A stretch of DNA of 64,000 nucleotides from Athripsodes cinereus (Eukaryota; Arthropoda; Insecta; Trichoptera; Leptoceridae). The notes under the pieces are model-generated. The model made no database searches and was not told the origin of the DNA. It saw only the letters and a list, made by a program, of their open reading frames with translations. Both the position numbers and the translations under genes were made by a program. This document shows, piece after piece, positions 33,189 to 46,229 of this stretch (the first letter of the stretch is position 1; the number at the start of each line of letters is the position of its first letter). The stretch lies in contig OX388313.1 of NCBI GenBank assembly GCA_947579605.1, positions 124,001 to 188,000 of the forward strand, written 5' to 3'.

Positions 33189-34239
33189 TTACTTTTATTC
33201 GTTACAAGATGTGCCTTTCATCGGGGTTTTGACTGAAGTGAATTGTGATATTAGTAATAGGTATGTATCTTCCTATGTAATAAAATGTAGGTATGCACAT
33301 ACATTGTATTATCCTGTACATATGTACATAGTGTTAGTGCCAGAGTATTATCTACTATGTAGGTACCTGTTATACACCAAACCATGTATGTACATAGGTA
33401 GGCATATAAGACTTACTTACCTTTATGTTACGTGGACATTTACTATCTTACATAGCCTATCTGCTATCACTTGCCTACTGTGCACTCAACAGGGAGCATT
33501 ACCTTCATATATATATAGGTATGTATTATGTTTACATTAAGTACCTACACACTATATTTATATATATTATGTAGGTACGTATCCCGTGATTATGGGTTTT
33601 TAATCACAGACATCCATCCATTATTCCTTATCACTTGAACTGGATAACTTTGCCATCCATCTAACTAAGTACCTACTCGTATTTACTTACCTCGCACATT
33701 ATCATACATATGTATATTATGTACCTACCTACATTGATACCACATGTCTACAATACATACCTACATACATACGCTCTTACATAATAATATATAACATACT
33801 GCACTTTTTATCTGGTACCTACCTACTAGACCAATTCTCATTAGGAAGGTAGGTGCATAGATTAATTTGCATAAGCTTCATACTTACCTACTGTACGAGT
33901 ATATGAATAATAATGTCAAATGCGGACCGTGAAAATAAATATTTTTTTGTAAAAGAGTTTTGTGATATATTGACCTTTATAGGAAAGAGAGAGAGAGAGA
34001 GAAAACATTGCAACGTTCACCAATTCCACCCATTCCTCTCATGCCTTTTCTCATATCAATCCTTTCAGAGCGAGTTACATAAAATTAAGTTTTTAATGTG
34101 ATATAGGTACCTACCACTGCGTCCAGATCTGCTCAACAGATATACATAAGAATACAATATGATTATGTTACGATAGGTCGCTGGGTAGCCTCCAGTTTTG
34201 TATAAACTCCGAGAAAACGTCCAAAATCATACGCACATT
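33189..34239. other. AT-rich stretch rich in TACC/GTAGG words
   Basis: Dense TACCTACC and ATACATA words, one GA run at 33988-34003. No gene or element end recognised. Confidence 0.4.
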
Positions 34240-34399
34240 GTCTAAAGCTACTACTACTATACCATCACGGAATATCCCACAAGTGGGGTAGCCAGCAGAC
34301 CAGCTGCATATAACCAACATGAAAGCTCTCCTCTCCGTGCCAATATAAAACCAAGACATTCAGGATGGGTGGCAAACCTCATCGCTGAATTTAAGATGT
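34240..34399 (+). repeat. dispersed repeat B, left half
   Basis: CTACTACTACTATACCATCA, CCCACAAGTGGGGTAGCCAG and ATCGCTGAATTTAAGATGT. The unit is split by the RTE-like LINE and continues at 37499-37615. Confidence 0.75.
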
Positions 34400-37300
34400 C
34401 ATCATCGCCCCTCAACGCTCCTCCCGGGAGCACAGGGCAGAAACCAGCCTCCTCCATTCAGAGCGTCTCTGTGCCAATTGCGTCACCTCTTTCCACGACA
34501 TTCCCTGCGCTCTGATATCGTTGTCACAGGAACGGTGTATTGTGAAAGAGGGACGCCCGGGCTGACGGGACCCCTGCGGACGGAAGAACCGTGCTCTTTT
34601 TGGCCAACTATCATTAGGCATTCTCAAAACATGTCCCAGCCAGGACCATCGTCTCTCCTGTATTACGGAGTTTACAGGTCTCTGCTGGGTGCACCGGCGC
34701 ACAGCATCATTTATAACATGTTCATACCATCTGACATCCAAAATCCTTCTAAGACACTTGTTTTCAAAGCTTAGTATCTTCCGCTCTTGAGCCTTGGTTA
34801 AGTGCCAAGACTCGCAGCCATATAGAAGGATTGGGATGATGCACGCATTGAACAAGCGACATTTTGTCCTGATTCTGAGTCCAGACGCCTTCCAAACTTT
34901 GTTCATGTTGTTGAAAGCCCCGCTAGCTGCTCCTATGCGGATTGGTAATTCCGACCGGAGATCTGGCGTTATGGTTGCTCCCAGGTACCTGAATTTGGTA
35001 ACCTGAGATATTTGGGAATTGCCAACCATTAGTGGAGTGTGAGTACTCGTGCATGTACTATTACATATATACTCCGTTTTACCAGCGTTGATACGAAGGC
35101 CAAGGCGCAAAGAATTTTCATAATGAGCATTAGCGTTGCACTGTAATCCGTCAACAGATGTATCAAAAAGGGCTAGATCATCCGCATATTCAAGATCGTG
35201 CAGCACTCCCACAGACGTCTCACTGTTTTCACGCTGTGATAAAGGCACACCGCCAGGGCCCAGAATAAATTTTCTGAGCAGGTAGTCCATAATTATGGCA
35301 AAGATAAAAGGTGCCAATACACAGCCCTGCCGGACTCCAGTGGTGATCCTGAAGGTGTCAGTTGGACCACTTGATGTTCTGACAGAACATTCAGAGTCCA
35401 TATGCCGGGCTTTGATCATGGTTACCACCATGGGTGGGATGCCATACGCGGCCAGTATTTTCCATATGGTTGGTCTGTGGGGGCTGTCAAAAGCTTTTTC
35501 GTAGTCAATGAAGCAACATGCAAGCGGTGAGTTGAACTCTTGCGACTGTTGGAGTACGCATCTGGCACAGAAAATTGCGTCCGAACAGGACTTGCCAGGC
35601 ACAAACCCGCATTGTTGCTTTCTCAGAGATGCCAACACTGGTTTTTGAATGCGACTCAATATGATTTGTGAGAGAACTTTACCGGGCACACTAAGTAGTG
35701 TGATGCCACGGTAGTTTCCGCATTCCAGTGGGTTTCCCTTCTTGAAAAGTGTCACGATGGATCCATTTCTCCAATCTTTCGGGCAGAGCTCTTCATTCCA
35801 CATCTTGTTAAAGAGATGGTACAGTGGATGGATAAGCGCATTCATGCCATACTTAAGGAGCTCTGCGTGGATTCCATCCTCTCCTGGGGCCTTGTTGTTT
35901 TTCAGCCTTTTTACAGCTGCCTCAATCTCCTCATGTGTTGGGGGGGTTTCGGCTATCCCAGATACCTGTGGGATATCTAGGTCGCCATCCTCATTGCCAA
36001 CATCAAAAGGTGAGGAGGTGTCCGGTCGGTTTAGAATGAACTCAAAGTGTTCTCTCCGTCTTCCTCTTACTAAGTCAGGAGCAGAGATCAGGTTTCCACT
36101 GCTATCATTTATTGAGTCAGCAGTCTTATTCTGACCTCTTCCTCCCAACATGCGGGTAATTTCAAAGAGAGTCTTCGAGTCATTCCTGGCCGCGGCAGTT
36201 TGTGCTAGCTGTATTTTGGCTTCGACATCACGTCGTCTGTCTTTGCGCACAGAGTGCTTTACCAGGCGGTCTAGCTCTCTGTACGAATTTCTTAGGGCCT
36301 CCAGTTTCGTAGGGGACTTTTCAGCATCTCTGAATATCTTGACTTTTTGGCGATCTTGAATATATCTCCAGGACTCCATAGACATCCATGGTAGTTTGTT
36401 CCTCTCTTTGAACCCAATGGACGCAACCGCTGCAGCCTTCACTACTCTCTGGAACTCCTCCCAGGCCGACTCTGCTGAGTCAGTATCGGAAAGATACCGA
36501 GAGAGTTCAAATCCTTGGTGCAGCTCAGCCTCATACTTCATGCGAGACCGAATATTCCTCAACCCACAGACGTCAAACACTCGCGGTGCAGCTGGTCTTG
36601 CAAATTTATTGAACCTTAGCTTCGTGGCTCCGACAAGGAGCTCATGATCTGTTTTCGGGTCCGCTCCACGAAATGTCCTGACATCCTGTAGGTCAGAGCG
36701 GGGGGTCTCGGGCCTTTACCAAAAGATGGTCAATTTGGTTTCTGGTACGTCCATCAGGTGAGGTCCACGTGTATTTGTGGATATCCTTGTGAGGAAACAT
36801 TGTTCCTCCAATAAGGAGTCCTTGGAGTGTTGCGTACTCTATAAGACGGGAGCCGTTGTCATTTAGCACCCCCATGCCATGCCCCACCATTACGCCAGGA
36901 CCGTTTAGTGGGTCGTTGCCTACTTTGGCATTGAAATCGCCCATCACAACGATCCTATGCCTTTTAGGAATTTTGGATGTGACGGCTGCCAGACAGTCAT
37001 AAAAACTGACCGTCCCCTCCGCATCCTCTGTGGGGGCATAAGACAAAAGTACCGTCAACGGGTCACCCGTTGCCCTAAACGAGGCGCGTAGTAGCCTGTC
37101 GGAGATGGGTTCCCAATCAAGAAGCGAGCCGGCGGCCCGTTTGCTCATTAGCAAGGCGACACCATGCTTGTGTTTTGTCTTGTGGCCAGAGTGAATCATG
37201 GAATAGTTCCCCGCCTCACTCCTACTACAATCCAAAAGACGTGCCTCAGACACACCTAGCAGGTCTCACCCATAGTCACTCGCTATCTTGGCGGCAACCA

Positions 37301-37498
37301 ACTCCTTGTCATGCCTCAGCGTCCTCGCATTGTATGTTCCGATTTTCAATTTCCTTATTCGGTCCAAGTTCTTATGGTCAGGGGGGCTACATGTAAATGG
37401 ACCCCTCCCCTGTAAAGGTCCAATTAGTGTCCGAAGCTTTATCCTGTTTCTGTTTGCAGTCGGTCACTTTAAGTATGTTGGGAGACAAGCCCAACGAT
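34400..37498 (-). mobile_element. RTE-like LINE insertion with 12-bp target duplication
   Basis: The 3099-bp insertion is bounded by AATTTAAGATGT on both sides (34388-34399 and 37499-37510). It is read on the minus strand from a 5'-truncated end near 37498 to a short GATGATG-type 3' tail at 34400. This kind of 3' tail without poly(A) is usual for RTE elements. It contains one long damaged ORF. Confidence 0.88.
34412..37400 (-). pseudogene. RTE-like endonuclease-reverse transcriptase
   Basis: Starts inside the element with IRKLKIGTYNARTLRHDKEL, an endonuclease start. A TGA at 37268-37266 follows, then LLGVSEARL, VVMGDFNAKVGND and NQIDHLLVKARD. A G/C6 run at 36700-36705 breaks the frame; one base fewer would restore it. 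The reading then continues DVRTFRGADPKTDHELLVG into a 722-codon open stretch. This has NKAPGEDGIHAELLKYG, IVTLFKKGNP, NYRGITLL, QCGFVPGKS, FIDYEKAFDSPHR, TTGVRQGCVLAPFIF, LEYADDLALF, FRYLGA and LLYGCESW, and ends WLGHVLRM..QPGRPSFT. All reverse transcriptase motifs including YADD are present. Two lesions disable it. Likely RTE clade. Confidence 0.88.
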
Positions 37499-37618
37499 AA
37501 TTTAAGATGTAAAATGTCTTAATTTTTTTGAACACCTGTCTTTTACAGGACACTCGAAAACTTACAGAGAAGAGTGGGAGACCAATTCTTTAACGGGTTC
37601 TCCACGGAATAAAGCATG
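37499..37618 (+). repeat. dispersed repeat B, right half
   Basis: Continues the unit interrupted at 34399: ACAGGACACTCGAAAACTTA, GAGTGGGAGACC and CGGGTTCTCCACGG, as in 28200-28300 and 51150-51212. Confidence 0.7.
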
Positions 37619-39676
37619 TTGTTTAATTAGCTAACCTCGGTCTAATACAATAATTATATTATATTACTATTGATTTAAGGCTTACAAATGAATTGGATGT
37701 AATTCCAGCGGAAGATATTCTTATTTTAGTTCATTTCTGTCTTCAAATAGAAATCTAAATACATAAAAATATAATAAAAAATAAAAGAAAAAACGGTTGA
37801 ATATCCCATTTTGTCCTAATAAAGGCATATGAGTGGTTTGCCATGAAATAAAAAAAAAGTAGATAAAGAACCGTCACCTAGGCACTCTCCCCCTGTATTC
37901 CCAAAAGAAACCTTAAGGAATGAGTGTATCTGCATCCTTAATAATAAATAAAAATCAAGAATATTTTACTTTTTTTTAGAATTTAAAGTTCCTTTTTATT
38001 TATCCAATATATTTATATTATATCCTGAATCTGTTAATTAATACAATGTCTATAGTACCTATTTATTTATTTAGAATATACATACATATACTTATATGTT
38101 TACATTGTTATTGTATTATTAGAGAACGGTTCCTACGTTATAGTTACATATTATATTATATATTGTTGTTCTTATATAATATTTATCTTTGTAGAGAGAT
38201 AATGAACAAGAGCGTGTTAATTCGTATGATAATTGTAGAAAGTAGGTACCTACCTACCTACCTATGTAATATTCCGCATAACATTCACTAAATACATTTA
38301 TATACTATATATAACATATATATTATGTCATTAATGAATACGCTAATTACAAGAAAATAATGATAGTACATACCTACCTAAATATATTATATTTTAGTAG
38401 ATGTATCGTTACATACATGTACATGGCGTTAACAATATTGTAGATAATCTCGCGGTATTTGTACTTATAATCAAACTAATTGCAAATTGCTTGTCTAAAC
38501 ATAAGCTGTGAAGGTTATACTTCTACAATTAATTGTCATTCGTATCACAAAATATTAACTTTATTTTTAAAAAAAGCAATGTATAGAATAATCATAAAAA
38601 AATCACTGAATACTTCTTCATGAGTATTGTGCGATGCATAATTTTTTTTTCACCTTAGACAATTACTCTCACTTGATGGTGGAGTCTGTCTTCTTTGTTT
38701 TTTCGCCACATAGGTATTTAGTGTGTCGTTATAGTTGACAAGCTAGGTGAAATCCTAGTAGATTGTGAAATGGCATTAATATACATACATACATATACTC
38801 CATATTATTATAATATTGCTTACAATAGATTCTGCAAGCACTTGCTCATCGACGCCTGCTGCCTTCACGACACCCGCGCCGCCGAAGCCTGCCACCGCCC
38901 CTCTACGTCCGAAACGTCGGGTAGAAGCCAACGGTCTTTCTCAAGACCAACTAAAAAGCCTTTCTCAAGGCTATTGTACGTAGAGTACCTACCCAAAAAC
39001 GATACTTTTATATGTATATATATAAATGTAGGTATATATAGACTTGCCTGTATTAATATAGGTATATGTAATTGTTGCTTAGTAAGTAATTATAGTATAG
39101 TCTTCAAAGTAAATGGCATTAAATAGAGAATAGTGTATATAGTATAGTATATCTAGTATAGTATAGTATAGTACCTAGAGTAGTTTAGCAAATGCCTTAG
39201 ATGTGAAGTACCTACACAAGTTGCTTTGAAGCTACGGGAGTATCGTTACTATACCTACCTTTATACCTACATACATATGTACCTACCTATATATTGAATA
39301 AACTAAGACATTCTTATCATAAGCTATCTATGTATATACCCATATCTATTTATATATAATAATATGTTGGTGTCTATGCAGATAGTTGAACTACTTACTA
39401 TTTATTTTTTCACAGATCGTTTCAATCTTCTATTCAACAATATAAAAAGATATACTCGTACCTTCCACTTTCAATCCATTCCCCTCTAATGGAGATTTAA
39501 TCCGGAACTTATACGTAGTACTCCGCACCATACTACACTATACACATACACACTAGTCTACTCTACTCTGCGTGTATGATTGTATGGGGTAGTGTAGTGT
39601 ACAGATGTATGTATGTACATAAATAGATAGACGGGCGGAAGAAGGTTTTCCGTCTGTTTGCAGCATCTGATAAATA
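37619..39676. other. gene-poor AT-rich stretch
   Basis: No gene. A GC-richer block at 38850-38960 (CTACGTCCGAAACGTCGGGT..) is unusual but unassigned. TATAG/AGTAT runs occur at 39125-39180. Confidence 0.4.
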
Positions 39677-40049
39677 GGTAGGCAGTAGGCACCTAACATA
39701 GGTAAGTATTGTAGATATAAATAGGTAGGCAGTAGGCACCTAACATAGGTAAGTATTGTAGATATAAATAGGTAGGCAGTAGGCACCTAACATAGGTAAG
39801 TATTGTAGATATAAATAGGTAGGCAGTAGGCACCTAACATAGGTAAGTATTGTAGATATAAATAGGTAGGCAGTAGGCACGTAACATAGGTAAGTATTGT
39901 AGATATAAATAGGTAGGCAGTAGGCACCTAACATAGGTAAGTATTGTAGATATAAATAGGTAGGCAGTAGGCACGTAACATAGGTAAGTATTGTAGATAT
40001 AAATAGGTAGGCAGTAGGCACCTAACATAGGTAAGTATTGTAGATATAA
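39677..40049. repeat. 47-bp tandem repeat, 8 copies
   Basis: The unit begins GGTAGGCAGTAGGCACCTAA, with starts at 39677, 39724, 39771, 39818, 39865, 39912, 39959 and 40006. Copies 5 and 7 have CACGTAAC in place of CACCTAAC; otherwise the units are practically identical. Because 47 is not a multiple of 3, open frames across it cycle through phases and are artefacts. Confidence 0.97.
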
Positions 40050-40799
40050 AAGACAGGTAGGTACCTATGTATTAAATGTAGTTATTGTACCTAATTATAT
40101 ATTATATTTGTATTATGTATGTAGTAATATAATTGAATACAGTATCACTTCATGTTATTACATACAGGTAGGTATACGGACACATTGCAAATCATCATTC
40201 AGGACACAACCTCCTCGAGATGTAGTTTGGCTTTACAATAGAATATTATAGGATATTTAATAATAGGTATATTTTATGTAAAAAAATTGTATGTAGATAT
40301 GTACCTACATAATATATGTATATTTTGTATACAGGTATGTCACTGGTATAAAAAATTGTTTGGGATATACAGTAAATGATTTCAGAGAAATTATAATGAA
40401 ATATATATGTAATAATAATAAGAATTCGGCTCTCACGTTTCACTTCACACGATACTCTTAAACGATCTAAATTGTTTTTATAAGGAACTCATTTAAGCTT
40501 AAACAACACCTTCATACCCCCAAACATATATAAGTATGTGAAATTATTTCCCCGCACTGTATGTATGAGTATCAGTATCAGTACAGTGTATGTGTAATGA
40601 GTGTCGTTTGCTTGCTTGCTTTGTAATGGAATACATTCTCATTACTCCAGTCATTTGTTTGTTTGTTTGTTTGTTTGATGTCGCTGTTATATCAGAGCTG
40701 TAGTCTGTGTAATTATTTGGTGTAAAGTGATCCTATGCAGCGTACTACTACTCAGTACTTACTAGTAGCTACACACATAATATTTATATATATGTAATT
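40050..40799. other. non-coding stretch
   Basis: AT-rich, with a (GTTT)n run near 40655-40677. No gene recognised. Confidence 0.4.
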
Positions 40800-41702
40800 A
40801 GAGGGTTACTCCCGGGAATTCCCGCCCGGGAATTCCCGGGAGTAACCCTCTTATTTTTATTTCCTGTTTCCCGGGAAAAAAACGAATCCTTTCCCGGGAA
40901 AAAATACAAATTATTAGTCATGCAGATTGCCATACCGATACCGAAATCTTTGTTTAGTTAACTGTAATAGTCGTGATAAACTTGTAGAAGCTGACGAATA
41001 TTTTGATATGAAAATATGAAAAATAATATTAATTACCAATATAAGTGTTATACTTTAAAAAAAAAAAACTTAATTATAGCTTCAATGTATTCGTTTGAAA
41101 GAAGCATAATTATTCTAAATATAATTCGAAATCGGAGGTGTGTTTGGCCGACAATGTATAAGAATCCTACAATTTTTCATGTTTTTTTTTTACATATTTC
41201 GAAAAGTTAGATAGTTCTTAAAAATATTAGTGCAGCCAACTGTCATTTTTTTTGTTTTATTCATGGATATTAACCGATATAAAAAATCTTTTTTTGTCGA
41301 AATTTCTCATTTTTTAAAGTCAAAAATCTTTAAAAAGCTTTGCCAAAATCCATAACATTTTTTTGCTTGATAGGATGATCAAAAATTAAAAATTTATATA
41401 TTTTGTAAACAATTTTTATTTTGATATAACATAGAGTACCTAAATAAATCTCGTCAGTCAGCTATTTAGTTTTTTTTAAGCAAATTACTTATATTGGTAA
41501 CAAAAATTTGATTTTTTTTTTATCAAATCAAAATGTTTGCAAGGGTCAACAAGTTATGTGAGTTTTTATACCAAATTTGTTGAAAATTGAATATTTATAA
41601 ATATAATAATGAATTTCCCGGGATTCCCGGGAATCCCGGGAAATTCATTTTAAAATTTCCCGTTTCCCGGGAACAAAAATAATCCGGGAAAAGATACCCT
41701 CT
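40800..41702. mobile_element. non-autonomous DNA element with palindromic ends (903 bp)
   Basis: The ends AGAGGGT / ACCCTCT are inverted. The left end (40800-40851) is a perfect hairpin: 24 bases beginning AGAGGGTTACTCCCGGGAAT pair with their complement across GCCC. The right part holds a perfect 42-bp palindrome (41608-41649, rich in CCCGGGAATCCC) and CCCGGGAA repeats. The flanks share ATATGTAAT (near 40789-40797 and at 41703-41711), offset by two bases. hAT-type ends are possible. The 700-bp AT-rich interior has no convincing ORF. Confidence 0.75.
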
Positions 41703-44069
41703 ATATGTAATACTATGTCTAGGTATTTATTGTGTTTAGGTACTATGAGGAATATCTAGTACATACATAATTTATATTATATTTTATGCTAGAGGGTGTA
41801 TAGGTACAGTGATTGTAACGTCACACTGTGTAGGTATGTAGGTACCTACCTGTATATAGGTATATATATAACATCAAACAGAATCACGACAATACGTGTA
41901 CGTAACTACCCTTATTGGTGCCTCAAGTGACACTTCTTATAACGTGCAGTGCATGCATGTCTTCAAAGTAGGTACCCATATTATGTATTTACTTATGTAA
42001 CGTGGAATCTTATAAAACAACTAGATACAATCATATAACAACAACGCAAGATACATACATACATACATAGTCTGAATGAGATGCTATTATTTTTAAGCAG
42101 AGTGGTTATAGGTTATAGCTGTTTAGTTTCGTACTCCGTGTCATGTAGCCATAGGCCATATGGGTACACACTTAACTATGGCACATTTTTATATATAATC
42201 CAACAAAGTATTTTGTAAGGAATAATGCAATGGATTAAATAATAATAACTGGTGATATCATTTACATAGAATAATAAAAAATTTTAAATATTGAAATATA
42301 GTTACCTTATCTATGTTATATTCCTTCTTCAAAAATCTTTCGGGCCCAATTTATACTTAACAAAACGCAATCCTAAATTCTTATCCATCCATTGGCTGGG
42401 ACCCGTCTAAATATCTAAGAAATCCACCTCATTGCATCAACGTTGGCTTATATTGATTTAGGTACATATTTCTTATGGCAACTTACGTAGATACTTAGTT
42501 ATTAGGTAGGTGCATACATATTAACTTTCTTTCAAATCCTTCAATAGAATATCACCACTCACCATCACCCATGACTTTGCATAGAGGAGAGCTGACCTGA
42601 TGATTATAAAAAATACCTCAACAGAATGGAGAGTATAAAATCATAAATTCTCAGAAAGTAAAATATCCGAGAAAATTTTATACACTCAACGAATCCAATA
42701 CATTCACAAAACAAATATCAGTGAAATAATATCACAATATTATTATTAATATTGTTCAATACAACTATTTACCTAAATAAATAGATATAAGATACATATT
42801 ATATATGTACATATATGTATGTGTAGGTACGCTATCGTCATATAAATGACAGGATGTACATATGTATGTAATTATATTGCAATTTATGTAAATGAGGTAT
42901 TGTAAGTAATTTCTTGGAATTCACGACTAAAATCAGTCGATTTGGCTGGAATACCGCAATTTAATTACACATTATAATTACACAAATTCAATACATAACT
43001 ACCTACTTGTTATTTAGTATAACATGTATGTATGTACCTAATAGGTAATGTTCTGTATTGATTATAACATGGCATCTAATTACTTTGTCTTTCTCAATTA
43101 TAATCAAATGTTTTCTGCCTCTAATAATTTCACTTTAATTACATTGCATGCGTGAATATGATTATTAGGTACCTACCAATAAGTATATCTCCGTAAGGAT
43201 ACTTACTTAGTTACATAATACTTACAATATACGATTTCACAATCCTATAACACTTATTTAGCAAACAAATTAATAAATATGTATGTACAAAAAATAAAAA
43301 AAGCAGAGTGTAGAATATTTTTCCATTATCAAAGGTAGCTTTAAGGTGCTATGTATTAAAAAAATATGTATTTATAATTATTTTGAAACAGCACTTTTTC
43401 CATTTCCCCCTTAATCCACTGTTCCAGTCAAGTGCTATCAGATTGTATCAGTTGTGGTTTCTTAATGTAATATTTCAGTACACTGTTTAGTACATTACTA
43501 TTTAAATATTTCTGATAAAATTTATATTGTGCTGTAATGCATATATTTTTCTGTAGCTGGGAAAATCCACATAAATTCTCATCACATATATGGTACCTAT
43601 GTAGGTACCTACCTACTTATACGAGCTCACCGTCTACATGATTTAAAGAAACTTAAAACTAAACAGAGTGTAGGTAGGTGCATGCACGTTGCTAACTATT
43701 GAACCATCGATATTATTAATAGCACAATAATAATATTATTTTATGTAGGTACCTACATTCTATAAGATAAACGAAACGAATATTCATTTTGTTACATGCG
43801 ATATTTGATTAATCACTTCCTTACAACACTGAATACCATTGCAAGTAACGCTCTATACTAAAATAAAACAAAACATGAATGATCTACGTAATATATGTAA
43901 TTATGTTTTGTTACATTTACACAAGAAACATTTTAGTGTGGTGATATAATACAATATACTTACATATTATATTGTAAAGAAAGATATACCTACCTATATA
44001 CAAAATATGTACTTAGCTTAGAAGGTGTAGGTACTATGTGATAGTAGTATGAAGATTATTTTGAAGATT
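41703..44069. other. gene-poor AT-rich stretch
   Basis: No gene or element end recognised, many TACCTA/GTAGGTA words. Confidence 0.4.
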
Positions 44070-44216
44070 TGGGTTAGTTGGAAGAGATCGCGCTTTTGCG
44101 ATAAACTCGCCCTCTGTATATTGATTGTATTTAATTAAAATGCATGCTTTTTATGTAATTGTTTTTAATCAATGTACAGTAAAGAATGAATGAATAAATA
44201 AATAAATAAATTATTA
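44070..44216 (+). repeat. LINE 3' end, lepidopteran type
   Basis: GGAAGAGATCGCGCTTTTGC, GATAAACTCGCCC, TTTTTATGTAATTG and GTAAAGAATGAATGAATAAA tail. Same family as 28410-28552. Confidence 0.75.
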
Positions 44217-45407
44217 AAAGAGAATATACGAACGCTGACATATCTTATTAAATACAAATTAATATTTTTGAATGTGGTAGCTTCCGCGTTATATTTTTAA
44301 GTTGTTATCTGCAAGATATATATATACCTATTCTGTTTACATTTTCTCTGTGATACCTCGCGATTTTGTCAGATGAGGATTAATCTACAAAACTATGAAT
44401 CAAATATGTTTGGTATTTGTGTACACTGATACATGAACAAAGATCTGCTGAATGTACAAAGTAGTATAATATGAATGCAACGTTTCTCTATATATTGTGA
44501 TAGTTATATAAATACAAATGTATGGAGGTACAGTAGGTACATAATATTATATTCCGGTGTGATGTGTGGGATAGCGCGGGTTAGTTTTGGTAGGATGCGG
44601 GGTGAATAGGAAGTTCACACTCGATGTAACCCACATTCTGTGTCGTTCGATTATTTTCTTGGCATCAAAATCAGCTGACTGTTGTGGTTAAGTAGGTATG
44701 CGGTCTTATATTAAACACCAGCAATGTAAACAACACTAGCATATATGTATTATATATGTAGATGTCGCTATATAGGTATATAATTTGATATGAATTTGTT
44801 GTAGTAGAGGCAGGTGGTATTGGATTTTTCTGGATAAATTACTTTTCTTGGAAGTTGCACTTTTCTTCTTGACAATAAGATTAATAATGTTCTAATAAAT
44901 TGTATCTCATTAAGTACTTCCGTATATAGATTATAGATTATTGTTACTATGATTATATAGATTAATGTGGATGTTTTTTTATAAAATATTATTTTGTATA
45001 GAGACCCAATAGTTTTGCTTCGTTATATTTTTTACACTCGTTTTTGTGTACCTACCTTTTATATATTTGATTTCTAACTACCACTTTAAAGTCCATATTG
45101 TTACATGTTATGAATATTTACATTTTGTTTCAATAGGAAGTACTTGGATGTGCACATACAGTATAGTAAGATTGATCAATGATTTAACGTAATTATATAA
45201 TTATGTTTATATTATTGTAAAGTTTTACAAACTATTATGTTTTAGAATGGATGGCAGTATGATGCTGATTGTATTTAATGTTTTTCTAATGAGATTTGTT
45301 TTTTTCATTATATATATTATTATTATTATTCTCTTTAAATTTACTTTGCACATCATTACAGCTTTTGGCCAATGCGATGTGCAAAGAGTATATTGTATAT
45401 ATATATA
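44217..45407. other. non-coding stretch
   Basis: AT-rich with no gene recognised. A (TA)n tract at about 45394-45407 leads into the tandem array. Confidence 0.4.
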
Positions 45408-46221
45408 GGCCATTCTGCGAGATGGTCCTGAAGAAGCACATGTATACACAATGCAGAAACACAACACCTATTCTGCAAATCCATTCTGCATATTCCGGTG
45501 ACGGGCCGTGTCTCGTCCCATATGCAAAGGCAAGAGCCAAGTCTCTGCCCGACTGTACGCAGTGAAATGGAGTAAAACCTTCACCTCATACTATCTCCTG
45601 CGTAAAATCAAGTGATCTTTCATTAATGGAATGCATGTTGCACATGCATTTCCGATGAAAATTTGATCACACAGTCATTCATAATATGCGATACTCCCCG
45701 CATACTGGATTTAATGTTGTGTCGGCCATTCTGCGAGATGGTCCTGAAGAAGCACATGTATACACAATGCAGAAACACAACACCTATTCTGCAAATCCAT
45801 TCTGCATATTCCGGTGACGGGCCGTGTCTCGTCCCATATGCAAAGGCAAGAGCCAAGTCTCTGCCCGACTGTACGCAGTGAAATGGAGTAAAACCTTCAC
45901 CTCATACTATCTCCTGCGTAAAATCAAGTGATCTTTCATTAATGGAATGCATGTTGCACATGCATTTCCGATGAAAATTTGATCACACAGTCATTCATAA
46001 TATGCGATACTCCCCGCATACTGGATTTAATGTTGTGTCGGCCATTCTGCGAGATGGTCCTGAAGAAGCACATGTATACACAATGCAGAAACACAACACC
46101 TATTCTGCAAATCCATTCTGCATATTCCGGTGACGGGCCGTGTCTCGTCCCATATGCAAAGGCAAGAGCCAAGTCTCTGCCCGACTGTACGCAGTGAAAT
46201 GGAGTAAAACCTTCACCTCAT
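45408..46221 (+). repeat. 316-bp tandem array with hammerhead-like cores
   Basis: Units start at 45408, 45724 and 46040 (GGCCATTCTGCGAG), about 2.6 copies that are practically identical. Each unit has GAGATGGTC directly before CTGAAGA (45744-45750 in unit 2) and GAAA 21 bases later (45772-45775). A hairpin ATGCG/CGCAT lies near the unit joint. The array begins and ends in (TA)n. Long open frames recur on both strands every 316 bp, but no protein family is recognised, so coding is not claimed. Related single copies are at 11231, 13829 and 27220. Confidence 0.9.
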
Positions 46222-46229
46222 ATATATAT

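Noticed and set aside
38850..38960. Hammerhead or coding exon at CTACGTCCGAAACGTCGGGT
   Set aside because: CCGAAACG resembles a ribozyme core but no CTGANGA lies upstream at a suitable distance. The short open frame has no recognisable protein or splice support.
39740..40028. Repeated-peptide proteins (PTAYLFISTILTYV..)
   Set aside because: They arise in every phase from the 47-bp tandem repeat, whose length is not a multiple of 3.
39677..40049. CRISPR-like array
   Set aside because: The units are contiguous 47-bp repeats with no unique spacers, in an animal genome.
45286..46197. A conserved 72-84 residue protein repeated three times on both strands
   Set aside because: It repeats only because the 316-bp units are near-identical. 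Related single copies at 11.4 and 13.9 kb do not preserve the frame, and no start or family signal is seen.
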